Below, piece by piece: positions 1 through 8,805 of a stretch of 38,708 nucleotides of DNA. This DNA is from CAIYWZ01 sp964497925. Its GTDB lineage: Bacteria > Pseudomonadota > Alphaproteobacteria > CAIYWZ01. Numbering within the stretch: the stretch's first letter is position 1; each line of letters starts with the position of its first letter. Under the pieces are notes generated by a model. That model was not told the origin of the DNA. It did not search any database and worked only from the letters and a program-made list of their open reading frames with translations. The stretch lies in assembly GCA_964497925.1 (NCBI GenBank), contig CAZCFE010000011.1, positions 1-38,708 on the forward strand, written 5' to 3'. A program made the position numbers and the translations under genes.

Positions 1-183
1 TTTACCAATCAAATCCCATGGGGAAATAAAAATGATTATGAACAGTTTTTGTGAACTTGCACAAATACACGAAAAATTCTTGTAGAGATGTATTTGAATA
101 TTTGGTATAGTAATTAGAACAAAATCGAAATGGTTCGATGAATTTTAGGTAAATTAAATATAATAATAAGGGGTTAACTTAAT

Positions 184-966
184 ATGAATTTTAAAATTAC
201 GACACTTGCTCTTGCTTCTTTGACATTGGCTTCTTGCGGAGAAGATAAAGGATCCGGCTCTTTCTCAGAGAACCAAAAAAAAGACATTCAAAAGATTATA
301 GCCGATCATCTTGAATCCAACCCAGATGTTGTGGGCAAAGCATTAAGCGCCAAACCAGACATGATTTTAGAAGCAATTAAGAAATTAGGCGCTCAAAAAG
401 AAGAAAAAGATAAAGCAAAAGCTAAGGAAGCTTTGGCAAAAAATAAAGATGCTGTTTTCAATGACACCAAATCCCCATTCATCGGAAACGCTGACGCAAA
501 GAAAGTATTTGTTGAGTTCTTTGACTACAACTGCCCACATTGCCGTGAAATGAACGATGTGATGAAAAAATTAGTTGCTGAAGACAAGGATATTAAGGTT
601 ATCTACAAGCTTTGGCCTATGTTTGGAAAAGATTCTTTATATGCAGCAAGAGCCGCAATGGCAGCTAAGAATCAAGGTAAATTCTCAGAAATGCACGATC
701 TTTTCATGAGTGCCTCTGAGAAACTCGAAGAAAAGAAAATTCTTGAAATTGCAAAAGGGCTTGGCCTTGATATGGTAAAGTTTGCAAAAGATGTTGATGA
801 TTCAGACATAAAGGCTCACCTTGAAACAGTCCGAGCCTTGGCAGATAAGCTTGAAATTGCAGGCGCTCCTTATATTGTTTACGGAGATGAAGCAATTCCT
901 GGCAGAGTAGAACTTGAAGAACTCAAGGCTATGATGAACAAAAAAGCCGATGTGGCAAAGAAATAA
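184..966 (+). CDS. DsbA-family thiol:disulfide oxidoreductase lipoprotein (Com1-like)
   Basis: Predicted periplasmic thiol oxidoreductase of 260 aa. The N-terminus is a lipoprotein signal peptide ending in a lipobox (LASC, Cys18), so the protein should be lipid-anchored. Residues about 25-90 form a charged, lysine-rich helical region, as in Com1/BdbD-like DsbA relatives. The thioredoxin fold follows, with the redox motif CPHC at 117-120 and the proline loop GAP at 227-229, which fits the cis-Pro of DsbA proteins. It probably forms or isomerises disulfides in exported proteins; direction of reaction cannot be told from sequence. The start is supported by an AAGGGG ribosome-binding site at 168-173. 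The gene stands alone and ends in a strong terminator. Family assignment is secure; the Com1 comparison is inference. Confidence 0.88.
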   Translation: MNFKITTLALASLTLASCGEDKGSGSFSENQKKDIQKIIADHLESNPDVVGKALSAKPDMILEAIKKLGAQKEEKDKAKAKEALAKNKDAVFNDTKSPFIGNADAKKVFVEFFDYNCPHCREMNDVMKKLVAEDKDIKVIYKLWPMFGKDSLYAARAAMAAKNQGKFSEMHDLFMSASEKLEEKKILEIAKGLGLDMVKFAKDVDDSDIKAHLETVRALADKLEIAGAPYIVYGDEAIPGRVELEELKAMMNKKADVAKK

Positions 967-980
967 TTTCTTAAAATAAT

Positions 981-1020
981 CAGCTCTTGCTTTTTTACAT
1001 ACGAAGCAAGGGCTGTTTTT
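981..1020 (+). terminator. Rho-independent terminator after the DsbA-like gene
   Basis: An 11-bp stem (981-991 with 1005-1015, one G-U wobble) with a 13-nt loop is followed by five T residues at 1016-1020. It lies 15 bases past the stop codon and separates this gene from accB. Confidence 0.82.
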
Positions 1021-1021
1021 C

Positions 1022-1048
1022 TTGATTTTTTTTAAAAAAATGTATAGT
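1022..1048 (+). promoter_or_regulatory. Possible sigma-70 promoter of accB-accC
   Basis: TTGATT (1022-1027) and TATAGT (1043-1048) lie just after the terminator and upstream of accB. The spacing is only 15 nt, which is shorter than ideal, so this is a tentative call. Confidence 0.3.
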
Positions 1049-1099
1049 ATTCACCTTACGGTTTTTAAGTGAACGTTTTAAGATAAAGGATTTATTATT

Positions 1100-1561
1100 T
1101 TGGTAAAGCAATCTGAGCTCGGTGGTGATTTTGTCCGCCTTTTAGCGTCTATTCTAGATGAATCAAAATTAACAGAAATTGAATACGAAACAGATGGTGT
1201 GCGCATTCGCGTTGCCAGAGAAAAAGAAATGGTGTCCGGTGTGATGCATTCTGCTCCTGTAATGGCAACCGCCCCTTCTTTGGCAGCAGCAGTCCCTTTA
1301 GTTCCTGAAAAAATGTCTGATCATGGGGTAAATGCGATTAAATCTCCTATCGTTGGAACGGCTTATATGTCTTCTTCCCCAGGGAATCCAGCTTTCGTAG
1401 AAGTTGGAAAAACGGTTAAAGAAGGAGATACTCTTTTGATTATCGAGGCAATGAAAGTTATGAACCCTTTGAAATCAACCCGCTCTGGTGTTGTAAAACA
1501 AATTCTCGTAGAAGATGGTTCTCCTGTTGAATATGGCGAAGTCTTGATGGTTATTGAATAA
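1100..1561 (+). CDS. accB: Biotin carboxyl carrier protein of acetyl-CoA carboxylase
   Basis: BCCP carries biotin between biotin carboxylase and carboxyltransferase in the first step of fatty-acid synthesis, in the cytoplasm. The 153-aa protein has the usual N-terminal dimerisation-like region (1-45), an Ala/Pro linker (about 50-75) and a C-terminal biotinyl domain. The motif EAMKVM places the biotinylated lysine at Lys119; E. coli has EAMKMM. The start is TTG with an AAAGGA ribosome-binding site at 1085-1090. The first in-frame Met is residue 44, which would lose the conserved N-terminus, so the TTG start is favoured. One base separates its stop from the accC start, so the two are clearly co-translated. 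Confidence 0.95.
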   Translation: MVKQSELGGDFVRLLASILDESKLTEIEYETDGVRIRVAREKEMVSGVMHSAPVMATAPSLAAAVPLVPEKMSDHGVNAIKSPIVGTAYMSSSPGNPAFVEVGKTVKEGDTLLIIEAMKVMNPLKSTRSGVVKQILVEDGSPVEYGEVLMVIE

Positions 1562-1562
1562 A

Positions 1563-2897
1563 ATGTTTAAGAAAATTTTAATCGCAAATCGAGGTGAAAT
1601 AGCCCTTCGTATTCATCGTGCCTGTCGTGAGATGGGCATTAAAACTGTTGCCGTCCACTCTTTGGCTGACTCAAGTGCTATGCATGTACGCTTGGCGGAT
1701 GAAAGTGTGTGTATAGGTCCTGCGCCTTCAAAAGCCAGCTATTTGAACATCCCTTCAATTATGTCAGCTGCCCTTATCACTGGCGCAGACGCAATCCATC
1801 CTGGTATGGGGTTTTTGTCTGAAAATGCTGAATTTGCATCTATCGTAGAAGCACACGGCTTAACCTTTATCGGACCATCTCCAGAACATATCACAACAAT
1901 GGGAGATAAGATCAAAGCAAAAGAAACAGCCGTTGCTCTTGGAATCCCAGTTGTTCCAGGATCAAAAGGCGCTGTAGAATCAGAAGAACAAGCTTTGGAA
2001 ATTGCAAAAGAAATAGGATACCCCGTACTTATTAAAGCAGCTAGTGGCGGCGGTGGAAAAGGCATGAAAGTTGCTCATTTTGAAGATGAGCTCAAAGATG
2101 CCCTACGTCTTGCCAAAGCGGAAGCTGACGCCAACTTTGGCAACAGTGAAGTTTATATGGAAAAATATTTGGCGGCCCCTCGTCATATTGAAATTCAAAT
2201 CCTTGCTGATGGTTTTGGAAATGCAATTCATTTAGGCGAACGCGATTGTTCAGTCCAGCGTCGCCATCAAAAAGTTTGGGAGGAAGCTTTTTCTCCTGTT
2301 ATCACAAGCGAACAAAGAGCAAAGCTTGGAAAAATCGTCACAGATGCCATGAGCAAGCTTAAATATCGCGGTGTTGGAACTATTGAATTTTTATATGAAA
2401 ATGGCGAATTTTATTTTATTGAAATGAATACAAGACTTCAAGTTGAGCACCCTGTGACCGAAATGATCACAGGTCTTGATTTGGTGGAAGAACAAATTCG
2501 TGTTGCAGCTGGTGCCCACTTACGACACAAGCAAGAAGATATAGAATTCAAAGGCCATGCCATTGAATGTAGAATCAACGCAGAACATCCAGAAACTTTC
2601 ACCCCTTCCCCTGGCAAAATTGGCTATTATCACGCCCCTGGCGGTGTTGGAGTGCGTGTAGATAGCCATATTTACTCAGGCTATCACATCCCGCCTCATT
2701 ACGACAGTTTGATATCCAAGCTTATTGTATACGGGAGAACACGTGAGGAATGCTTAGCAAGACTTTCAAGGGCTTTGGATGAATATATTATTGATGGTGT
2801 TGAAACGACGCTGCCCCTTCACAGAAGGCTCGTCAAAAGCCAAGATATCATCGATGGAAATTACGATGTTCATTGGCTTGAAAAGATGCTTGATTGA
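1563..2897 (+). CDS. accC: Acetyl-CoA carboxylase, biotin carboxylase subunit
   Basis: Carboxylates the biotin on AccB using ATP and bicarbonate. With the ATG at 1563 the protein is 444 aa (E. coli 449) and starts MFKKILIANRGE, the standard AccC N-terminus; an in-frame TTG nine bases upstream would only add MNK. The ATP-grasp fold shows the Gly-rich loop SGGGGKGMK (161-169) after Lys158, and the catalytic segment EMNTRLQVEHPVTE (287-300). The biotin-carboxylase C-terminal domain (RINAEHPETFTPSPG) is complete. It is the second gene of an accB-accC operon. No accA or accD is in the window, as is common because those genes usually lie elsewhere. Confidence 0.97.
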   Translation: MFKKILIANRGEIALRIHRACREMGIKTVAVHSLADSSAMHVRLADESVCIGPAPSKASYLNIPSIMSAALITGADAIHPGMGFLSENAEFASIVEAHGLTFIGPSPEHITTMGDKIKAKETAVALGIPVVPGSKGAVESEEQALEIAKEIGYPVLIKAASGGGGKGMKVAHFEDELKDALRLAKAEADANFGNSEVYMEKYLAAPRHIEIQILADGFGNAIHLGERDCSVQRRHQKVWEEAFSPVITSEQRAKLGKIVTDAMSKLKYRGVGTIEFLYENGEFYFIEMNTRLQVEHPVTEMITGLDLVEEQIRVAAGAHLRHKQEDIEFKGHAIECRINAEHPETFTPSPGKIGYYHAPGGVGVRVDSHIYSGYHIPPHYDSLISKLIVYGRTREECLARLSRALDEYIIDGVETTLPLHRRLVKSQDIIDGNYDVHWLEKMLD

Positions 2898-2916
2898 TTT
2901 TTAAACAAAAAATCCC

Positions 2917-2945
2917 TTGATTTTAATCATATTTTTTTGTATATT
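2917..2945 (+). promoter_or_regulatory. Predicted sigma-70 promoter of the DUF1653-ftsB pair
   Basis: TTGATT (2917-2922), 17-nt spacer, TATATT (2940-2945), located in the 95-base gap after accC and about 48 bases before the next start codon. Confidence 0.6.
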
Positions 2946-2992
2946 AAAAACCTCTTTAAAATTAAAAAAAGAAAAATCAGGAAATTTTTAAA

Positions 2993-3223
2993 ATGAAACT
3001 AGGAATCTATCGCCATTACAAAGGGAATCTTTACCGTGTGATGGGCGTCTCAAGACACTCTGAAACATTAGAGGAATTTGTTGTATACCAAGCCCTTTAT
3101 AATGATTTTGGTATGTGGATTCGCCCTTTGGAAATGTTCAAAGAAGATGTGATCTATGATGGTAAAACAACTCCTCGGTTTGCTTTTATAAAAGAACTTT
3201 TTACAAAATCTCCAGAAATTTAA
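2993..3223 (+). CDS. DUF1653 domain protein
   Basis: A 76-aa protein matching the DUF1653 pattern along its length: an N-terminal GxYRHYKG segment, a central VVYQALY, then a WIRPLEMF motif. Members are small, soluble, single-domain proteins of unknown function, often encoded singly. There is no signal peptide or membrane segment. An AGGAAA ribosome-binding site lies upstream. It is followed closely by ftsB, and the two probably share the promoter at 2917. Family recognition is firm; no function is claimed. Confidence 0.88.
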   Translation: MKLGIYRHYKGNLYRVMGVSRHSETLEEFVVYQALYNDFGMWIRPLEMFKEDVIYDGKTTPRFAFIKELFTKSPEI

Positions 3224-3311
3224 AATGAATCATATTATGACCCTGAACTTTAAGAATTTATTAACCATGTTTAAACAAAATATCTTTATTGATTTGTTTG
3301 AGGAAGCCCGC

Positions 3312-3620
3312 ATGTTGATAAATTATGAAACAAGAAAAAAAGTACAGTTCAGCATGTGGGGCGCACTCGTATTCTCCTTGATGGTTTATTTCTTATTTCA
3401 TGCAGTAAAAGGTGATCGGGGCATTTTGGCCTGGTCAAGACTTGAAGATAAGCTGACCCAGAAAGAACAAGAACTTGCAATCATTGAAGATCAGTGGAGC
3501 ATTCTGGATAAAAAAGTTCAAAAACTAGGCCAAACAATTTGCGGCGATCTTTTGGAGGAACAGTCTATCCGAGTTCTTGGATTCTCTCACCCAGGTGATA
3601 TCGTCCTTATTGATGAATAG
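3312..3620 (+). CDS. ftsB: Septum formation initiator family protein (FtsB/DivIC-like)
   Basis: Small bitopic division protein that with FtsL and FtsQ couples the divisome to septal wall synthesis. The sequence shows a short cytoplasmic N-terminus, one membrane span, the segment HAVKGDRGILAW typical of alphaproteobacterial FtsB, a periplasmic coiled coil rich in Glu/Gln/Lys, and a C-terminal LLEEQSIRVLGFSHPGDIV motif. The open frame begins at 3225, directly after the DUF1653 gene, but only the ATG at 3312 has a good ribosome-binding site (GAGGAA, 3300-3305). The extra 29 residues of the longer form do not look like FtsB, so a 102-aa product is preferred; the 3225 start remains possible. Confidence 0.85.
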   Translation: MLINYETRKKVQFSMWGALVFSLMVYFLFHAVKGDRGILAWSRLEDKLTQKEQELAIIEDQWSILDKKVQKLGQTICGDLLEEQSIRVLGFSHPGDIVLIDE

Positions 3621-3640
3621 CTATAAAATTTAAAAAATAT

Positions 3641-3670
3641 TTCGCTTTTTTTCGTTAAAACTGTTATGCT
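3641..3670 (+). promoter_or_regulatory. Possible extended -10 promoter of ddl
   Basis: An extended -10 element TGTTATGCT ends at 3670 and has a weak -35 (TTCGCT, 3641-3646) at 18-nt spacing. It sits 30 bases before the ddl start codon. Confidence 0.35.
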
Positions 3671-3699
3671 TGTTTGGTTGTTTTTAAAAAGGATTTTTC

Positions 3700-4611
3700 A
3701 TGCGTATAGGTGTATTACTTGGTGGGTGGTCTGTTGAAAAAGATGTGTCTTTAATCAGTGGGCAGGCTGTGATGGTTGCTTTGCGTGAGCTTGGTCATGA
3801 TCCCGTTGCTATTGATCCAAATCCGAATCTAAGGAATTTTATCAAGCAAATCGATGACTGCTCTCCTGATATTATTTTCAATGCCCTGCATGGCAGATAT
3901 GGCGAAGACGGGAGAATTCCTGCCGTACTAGACCTGTTAAAAATCCCCTACACACACAGCGGCGTTTTAAGTTCTAGCCTTGCTATGGATAAAGTTGTTG
4001 CAAGAAGAGTATTTGAAGGACTTAGAATTAACATTGCAAAAGGCGAAGTTTTCACACCAGATGAGATCAAAGCAGGACATGTTATGCAACCCCCTTACGT
4101 AATTAAGCCTATCTGGGACGGCTCAAGTGTGGGCGTTGCAATCATCAATAATGATGACGATTTAAAAGCATGGAAACACGATCCTGTTTTTGGTGAAAAA
4201 TATTTGGTAGAAGATTTTATTCCAGGTCGTGAAGTTCAAGTTGCCATCATCAACGGAAAATCCGTGGGCGTGATCGAGCTTTGTTCTCATACAAAGTTTT
4301 ATGACTATAAGGCAAAATACACACCTGGAAATTGTACACATCTGATGCCAGCACCTATTCCACAAGATATTGAGGACTATTTGCTTACTCAAACAGAAAA
4401 TGTATTCAAAGGCATTAATTGCAGAGGAATCGCAAGAGCAGACTGGAGATACGATGACATATCAAAAGATCACCGTGTTGTTTTGCTTGAAGTCAATACA
4501 CATCCAGGGTTCACTCCACTTTCCCTTGTTCCAGAAATTGCTGCTCACAAGGGAATTACTTTTAATCAAATTGTTCAAACATTAATAGAAATGGCAAGTT
4601 ATGATCATTAA
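3700..4611 (+). CDS. ddl: D-alanine--D-alanine ligase
   Basis: Joins two D-alanines with ATP to give the dipeptide end of the peptidoglycan stem peptide. The 303-aa protein has the usual length and three-domain ATP-grasp layout. Visible features are the N-terminal GVLLGGWSVEKDVSLISG, the segment ALHGRYGEDG, the central VVKPIWDGSSVGV-like ATP-binding strand (here YVIKPIWDGSSVGV), and the metal-binding C-terminal EVNTHPGFTPLSLVPE. An AAAAAGGA ribosome-binding site precedes the ATG. The gene is outside any visible mur/fts cluster. Its end nearly abuts purC, so the two may be co-transcribed. Confidence 0.96.
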   Translation: MRIGVLLGGWSVEKDVSLISGQAVMVALRELGHDPVAIDPNPNLRNFIKQIDDCSPDIIFNALHGRYGEDGRIPAVLDLLKIPYTHSGVLSSSLAMDKVVARRVFEGLRINIAKGEVFTPDEIKAGHVMQPPYVIKPIWDGSSVGVAIINNDDDLKAWKHDPVFGEKYLVEDFIPGREVQVAIINGKSVGVIELCSHTKFYDYKAKYTPGNCTHLMPAPIPQDIEDYLLTQTENVFKGINCRGIARADWRYDDISKDHRVVLLEVNTHPGFTPLSLVPEIAAHKGITFNQIVQTLIEMASYDH

Positions 4612-4633
4612 ATTAGATGAAAAGAGACAAAAA

Positions 4634-5377
4634 ATGTCACAAAAACAAGTTTTTTATGAAGGTTCTGAAAAAGTATATTACGTTGGCAACAAAGATGAAG
4701 ACCAGCAAGTTTCAACTCTGATTTTAAATTTTAAAGATGATATTATAAGTCCTTTGAATAAAAAGCAAACAAGCATCACAGGAAAAGGGATTCTAAACAA
4801 CCGTATTTCAGCTAAAATTCACACCATTTTACAAGAATACGGATTCCCAACATATTATATTAAAACATTGAATATGCGTGAGCAAATATTAGCCTACGTA
4901 GACCCTATGCCAATGCGTTTACGCATTCGAAATGTTGCCTCTCCCTTATTTGCACAAAAGTTTGGAATGGAGCCAGGAAAGCGTTTTTATAAGCCTATTC
5001 TTGAGTTTTTGCTAAAACCAATGGATGAAGAACTGCTGGTAAGCGAAGCTCACGCGCAACAATTCATAGGGCTTGGAAAACATGATTTAGACCTTTTAAA
5101 AGAATTTGCCCTTAGAATGAGTGAATTTTTAAGCGGTTATTTTGCAGGTATGGATGTAAGATTAATTGATGTGAAGTTCCGCTTCGGAAGAGCCATTGAT
5201 GAAGAAGGTGATATTTATTATTTACTATGCTCTGAATTGACTCCTGACACTTTCACCATCTGGGATTACCAAACAAATGAAATGCTCTCTCGCGATCGAT
5301 TTGAGATGAAAACTAAAAATCCTGAACGTGGATACCAAGAAATTGCCACACGTATGAAAGTTTTGGTAGAGGAATAA
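4634..5377 (+). CDS. purC: Phosphoribosylaminoimidazole-succinocarboxamide synthase (divergent)
   Basis: SAICAR synthetase joins CAIR and aspartate with ATP in purine synthesis. The family is seen in GKGILNNRISA, the LNMREQ segment, RIRNVASPLF, the substrate region around LIDVKFRFG, and LTPDTFTIWD followed by DRF near the C-terminus. The frame opens at 4601, inside ddl, but the Met at 4634 gives the normal N-terminus (MSQKQVFYEGSEK) and is preferred; the product is then 247 aa. Two departures from the usual sequence stand out: the ATP-loop motif EGKAK reads EGSEK, losing the first lysine, and the usual RNVAAGS reads RNVASPL. No other purine gene is nearby. It is probably active but divergent. 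Confidence 0.86.
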   Translation: MSQKQVFYEGSEKVYYVGNKDEDQQVSTLILNFKDDIISPLNKKQTSITGKGILNNRISAKIHTILQEYGFPTYYIKTLNMREQILAYVDPMPMRLRIRNVASPLFAQKFGMEPGKRFYKPILEFLLKPMDEELLVSEAHAQQFIGLGKHDLDLLKEFALRMSEFLSGYFAGMDVRLIDVKFRFGRAIDEEGDIYYLLCSELTPDTFTIWDYQTNEMLSRDRFEMKTKNPERGYQEIATRMKVLVEE

Positions 5378-5439
5378 CTTCAAAAATTAACTTTTTTTTT
5401 ACTGTTGACGCTTTATAGTGCAAACAGAGGTAACGGTTA

Positions 5440-5664
5440 ATGAATGCTGTATTATTGATTTTAATTTCATGTCTGTCGGGCTGCGTGTCTGTTAACGATT
5501 CCAAGGTTTCTGACACTATTCCACAGTGGGTAGACCCTGATACTTTACTTGAAAAAGAAAGCCTTTATTGCTATAAAACCCTTGCCGACTACAATTGTTA
5601 TCCAAATCCTCAGCGAAATCAAATCGGAAGACTCGAGGGCTATTACGGTCCGCCCCCTCCTTGA
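5440..5664 (+). CDS. Small lipoprotein with YCYKTLADYNCY motif
   Basis: A 74-aa predicted lipoprotein. It has a short signal peptide and lipobox LSGC (Cys15), then a polar mature part with the motif YCYKTLADYNCY and a Pro-rich tail GYYGPPPP. The pattern resembles small alphaproteobacterial lipoproteins with a CYxTLxxxxCY segment; that comparison is from memory and the function is unknown. The ribosome-binding site AGAGG (5426-5430) is well placed. It is convergent with the RND permease gene, with 32 bases between stops and no clear hairpin terminator. Confidence 0.75.
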   Translation: MNAVLLILISCLSGCVSVNDSKVSDTIPQWVDPDTLLEKESLYCYKTLADYNCYPNPQRNQIGRLEGYYGPPPP

Positions 5665-5696
5665 TCTTAAGAGAAATAAATATCACACAAATACAT

Positions 5697-8600
5697 TTAC
5701 TTGCGTCTTTTTTCCCAAACCATGAGCGCACAAGGGGTCACAAAAAGGGTCAAGACAGATGCGAATAAGACTCCATAAACAATGCACGTAGAAAGCTGAA
5801 CCCACCACTGTGTAGATGGTGCGCCAACCGAAATCTCACGATCCCAGAAATTCAAATCAACAGCAAACATGATAGGCAAAAGACCCAGGATAATAGTGAG
5901 CTTTGTTAAAATCACAGGGCGCAATCTTTGAGCACACGTACGTAGTAAAACCTCATGAAGATTTGTATATTTATGTTTCATCTTATCAAACGTATCAATC
6001 AAGATAATATTATTACTTACTATGATACCTGCAAGCGAAATAACGCCAAGCCCCCCCATCACAACTCCAAATGGCATACCGTTGATTAAAAGTCCCACAA
6101 ACACCCCTACTGTGGACATTACCACTGCGCTTAAAATCAGTGATGCGCTAAAAAAGCTATTAAACTGCGTGATTAAAATAATAAAAATAATAAAAATGGC
6201 AATTAAAAAAGCGTTACCTAAAAACACCATGTTATCTTGTTGATCTTTTTCCTGCCCTTTAAAATCAACTTTCACGCTCCCATCAATCCCAAGAGTTCCC
6301 ATTTTTTTCTTCAAGTCCGGCAGAATATTGTTAACTAAGACACCTTCTTTTACATCTGCTTTTATGGTTAAGGTTCTCACGCCACCACTTCTATTAATGA
6401 CCCCCACCTTTGGCTGAGCCTTATAACTCATCATAGAGCTTAAAGGAACAAGACCATTTCTTGTATTAATTTTGAGCAAACTCAATTCGTCAATTGTGCG
6501 ATATTCATTTGGGAATTTTAAAATCACATCCAGCTGATCTCTGCTGTCTTGTGGACGATATGTCCCAATTTTAATGCCATTTGTAATGACTTTAATCATA
6601 TTACCAATACTTAAAATATCAAGACCAAACTTTGATGCCTGCGCTTTATCCACATTTATTTCCCATTGAATACCAGGTATGAATCGATTATCTTCAACAT
6701 CTTTAATATCAGGCGAAGATTTTAAGAGGTTTGAAATAAGATTCGTTGCCTTATCCAAAACTCCAAGATCTCTGCTTGAGAGAGAAATTTCAATAGGTTT
6801 TCCGCGAACTGGTCCCATTTTCTTGCCTTGTGCATCCACAACAATTCCAGGAATATCTTTGGTTTTAACGGCAATATCATTCATAATAGCCTCAACTTTT
6901 CGTCTTTCCTTCCAATCTGAAAATTCAAGATAAATTTCTCCAATGACATCTTCCTGACCCCTTTGAGGGAGTCCATAAGTTGTGGAATCAATAGATTTCA
7001 ATTCGCGCATGGGTAAAATCTTTTCTTCTACACGTTTCATAATATCATCTTTTTCATAAACCGATAAATTTCCCCTTGCATGAACAATAACCGATGCTTG
7101 ATCAGGCTCAATATTGGGGAAAAACTCAACACCTTTACCAAAATATTTAAACCCCATTACAGCCAAAATAAGAACGCTCACAGCCCCAATAAGAACACGT
7201 TTGGGGTGATCCAGGGCTTTTGTTAATGCCTTGATATAGGCTCCTGTAATGCCTGAGATGGTTGATAAATCACCGCTTTCTGTTTTTAAAATAGCTTGGA
7301 AAGAAGGATGATCTTTTGTATGGGAGACTTTTGCAAACAAACTTCCAAGCGTTGGAACAAAAACAAGAGCCATCATTAAAGAGGCGCTTAATGTTGCAAT
7401 AAGAGTGATGGGAAGAAACTTCATAAATTGCCCAATCATCCCAGGCCAAAACAGAAGAGGCAAAAATACAACAAGAATGGTTGTAATAGAAGTCACAACA
7501 GGCCACAACATACGAGTTGATGCTTCCATATAGGCCTCAAAGGCATTCATGCCCTCAATCATCTTTCGATCAGCGTATTCCACAACAATAATCGCACCAT
7601 CCACCAACATACCTATAGATAAAATCAAACTAAACAAAACAATGATATTGATCGTATATCCAAGAAGCGCAATAATTAAAATACCAGTTAAAAATGACCC
7701 AGGAACCGCAATTCCAATTAAAAGCGCAGGCCTTATTCCCATGGATGCAATAATCACAATCATCACAAGCAAAATTGCCGCAATCACATTATTTTGTAAA
7801 TCGCGCAGCATATCCATAATTTTTGGAGATTGATCCTGAGAATAAGACACATTCATCGTTGCTGGCCAAAGTGCTTTTTGAGCCTCCACCACAGATTTAA
7901 CTTCTTGAATGGTTTGAATCACATTTTCACCAGATCTTTTGATAATTTGAAGGCTGACCGTTGACTTCCCCTTGTCTCTTGAGAAAAACGCAGGATCCTC
8001 AAAAACACGTTTTACATTTGCAACATCTTTAAATGTCAGCACTGAATCTCCATTGCTTGAAATTGGCAAATTATAAAGATCATCAATATTTTCAACCAAT
8101 CCAGGAACTTTTATGGGGTATTTTCCAGTAGATGTTTCTAAATTTCCTGCAGAAATCATCACATTGTTTCCGCGCACAAAATTCAAAACATCACTGAGCG
8201 ATAAGTTGTAATTTTCAAGCTTTGATGGCTCGATTGTAATTTGTGCCACTTCTTTTCTATCACCTCTGATATCAGCGCTTAAAACGGTCTTAACTCCACC
8301 TTCTATTTTATCTTTAAGGTCATTTGCAAGGCTGTACAATGTTCGCTCCGGGATAGGACCTGAAAGCTTTACAATCAGCACTGGGAAACGGCTTAAATCA
8401 ATTTCTGTAATGGTTGGATCGCGCATGTCTTTTGGCAAATCAGGCTTTGCTGAATCCATTTTATCTTTTACATCTGCTTTTGCTTTATTCGTATTAAACC
8501 CTGCATAAAATTCAAGAGTGATATGCCCTCCCCCTTCAAACGCAGTCGATGTCATTTCTTTAATGCCCTCAATGGTCTTAAGCTGTTGTTCTGCAGGCCT

Positions 8601-8795
8601 TAATAACTGCTTTTCAGCATCTTCAGGAGAAATTCCATCCAGCGACATCATCACATTCATTACCGGAATTTTTATATCAGGGTTTGATTCTTTTGGGATT
8701 TTTGTATAGGTAATAAGACCTGTGATCATAATGAAAATCAGGGTTGTGAGAATCGTTCTTGTGTGCGTAAAGCAAAAATGGATAATTGAATGCAT
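5697..8795 (-). CDS. RND-family efflux permease (HAE1/AcrB-like, no adjacent adaptor)
   Basis: A 1032-aa inner-membrane proton-driven transporter with the full RND plan: an N-terminal membrane helix, first periplasmic loop, six helices (about 335-545), second large periplasmic loop, then six helices. In the fourth helix the AcrB Asp-Asp pair reads VDGAIIVVEYADRKM, so one aspartate is Gly, and the AcrB Lys940 position reads Ser (GIIVSNN). To my knowledge VDG is typical of an alphaproteobacterial RND subfamily and not a sign of decay. No membrane-fusion or outer-membrane partner is next to it, so substrate and partners are unknown. Its ribosome-binding site AGAAGG lies in a hairpin (8806-8839). 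Confidence 0.92.
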   Translation of the reverse strand: MHSIIHFCFTHTRTILTTLIFIMITGLITYTKIPKESNPDIKIPVMNVMMSLDGISPEDAEKQLLRPAEQQLKTIEGIKEMTSTAFEGGGHITLEFYAGFNTNKAKADVKDKMDSAKPDLPKDMRDPTITEIDLSRFPVLIVKLSGPIPERTLYSLANDLKDKIEGGVKTVLSADIRGDRKEVAQITIEPSKLENYNLSLSDVLNFVRGNNVMISAGNLETSTGKYPIKVPGLVENIDDLYNLPISSNGDSVLTFKDVANVKRVFEDPAFFSRDKGKSTVSLQIIKRSGENVIQTIQEVKSVVEAQKALWPATMNVSYSQDQSPKIMDMLRDLQNNVIAAILLVMIVIIASMGIRPALLIGIAVPGSFLTGILIIALLGYTINIIVLFSLILSIGMLVDGAIIVVEYADRKMIEGMNAFEAYMEASTRMLWPVVTSITTILVVFLPLLFWPGMIGQFMKFLPITLIATLSASLMMALVFVPTLGSLFAKVSHTKDHPSFQAILKTESGDLSTISGITGAYIKALTKALDHPKRVLIGAVSVLILAVMGFKYFGKGVEFFPNIEPDQASVIVHARGNLSVYEKDDIMKRVEEKILPMRELKSIDSTTYGLPQRGQEDVIGEIYLEFSDWKERRKVEAIMNDIAVKTKDIPGIVVDAQGKKMGPVRGKPIEISLSSRDLGVLDKATNLISNLLKSSPDIKDVEDNRFIPGIQWEINVDKAQASKFGLDILSIGNMIKVITNGIKIGTYRPQDSRDQLDVILKFPNEYRTIDELSLLKINTRNGLVPLSSMMSYKAQPKVGVINRSGGVRTLTIKADVKEGVLVNNILPDLKKKMGTLGIDGSVKVDFKGQEKDQQDNMVFLGNAFLIAIFIIFIILITQFNSFFSASLILSAVVMSTVGVFVGLLINGMPFGVVMGGLGVISLAGIIVSNNIILIDTFDKMKHKYTNLHEVLLRTCAQRLRPVILTKLTIILGLLPIMFAVDLNFWDREISVGAPSTQWWVQLSTCIVYGVLFASVLTLFVTPCALMVWEKRRK

Positions 8796-8805
8796 AAATA
8801 AAAAT

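Noticed and set aside
28..90. A tiny frame beginning MIMNSFCELAQ before the first gene.
   Set aside because: Only about 17 codons, no clear ribosome-binding site, no recognisable product.
3225..3311. The longer N-terminus of FtsB.
   Set aside because: No ribosome-binding site at 3225 and the extra residues do not resemble FtsB; the ATG at 3312 has a strong GAGGAA. Kept as an alternative start only.
7549..7833. A 94-codon plus-strand frame inside the RND gene.
   Set aside because: Low-complexity Ile/Pro/Lys composition mirrors the membrane helices on the other strand; no start signals.
5697..8795. Asp-Gly instead of Asp-Asp in helix four of the RND permease, and Ser at the AcrB Lys940 position, as signs of a dead pump.
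   Set aside because: To my knowledge the VDGAI..EYADRKM sequence is typical of a whole alphaproteobacterial RND subfamily, and the rest of the protein is intact, so this is a family trait rather than decay.
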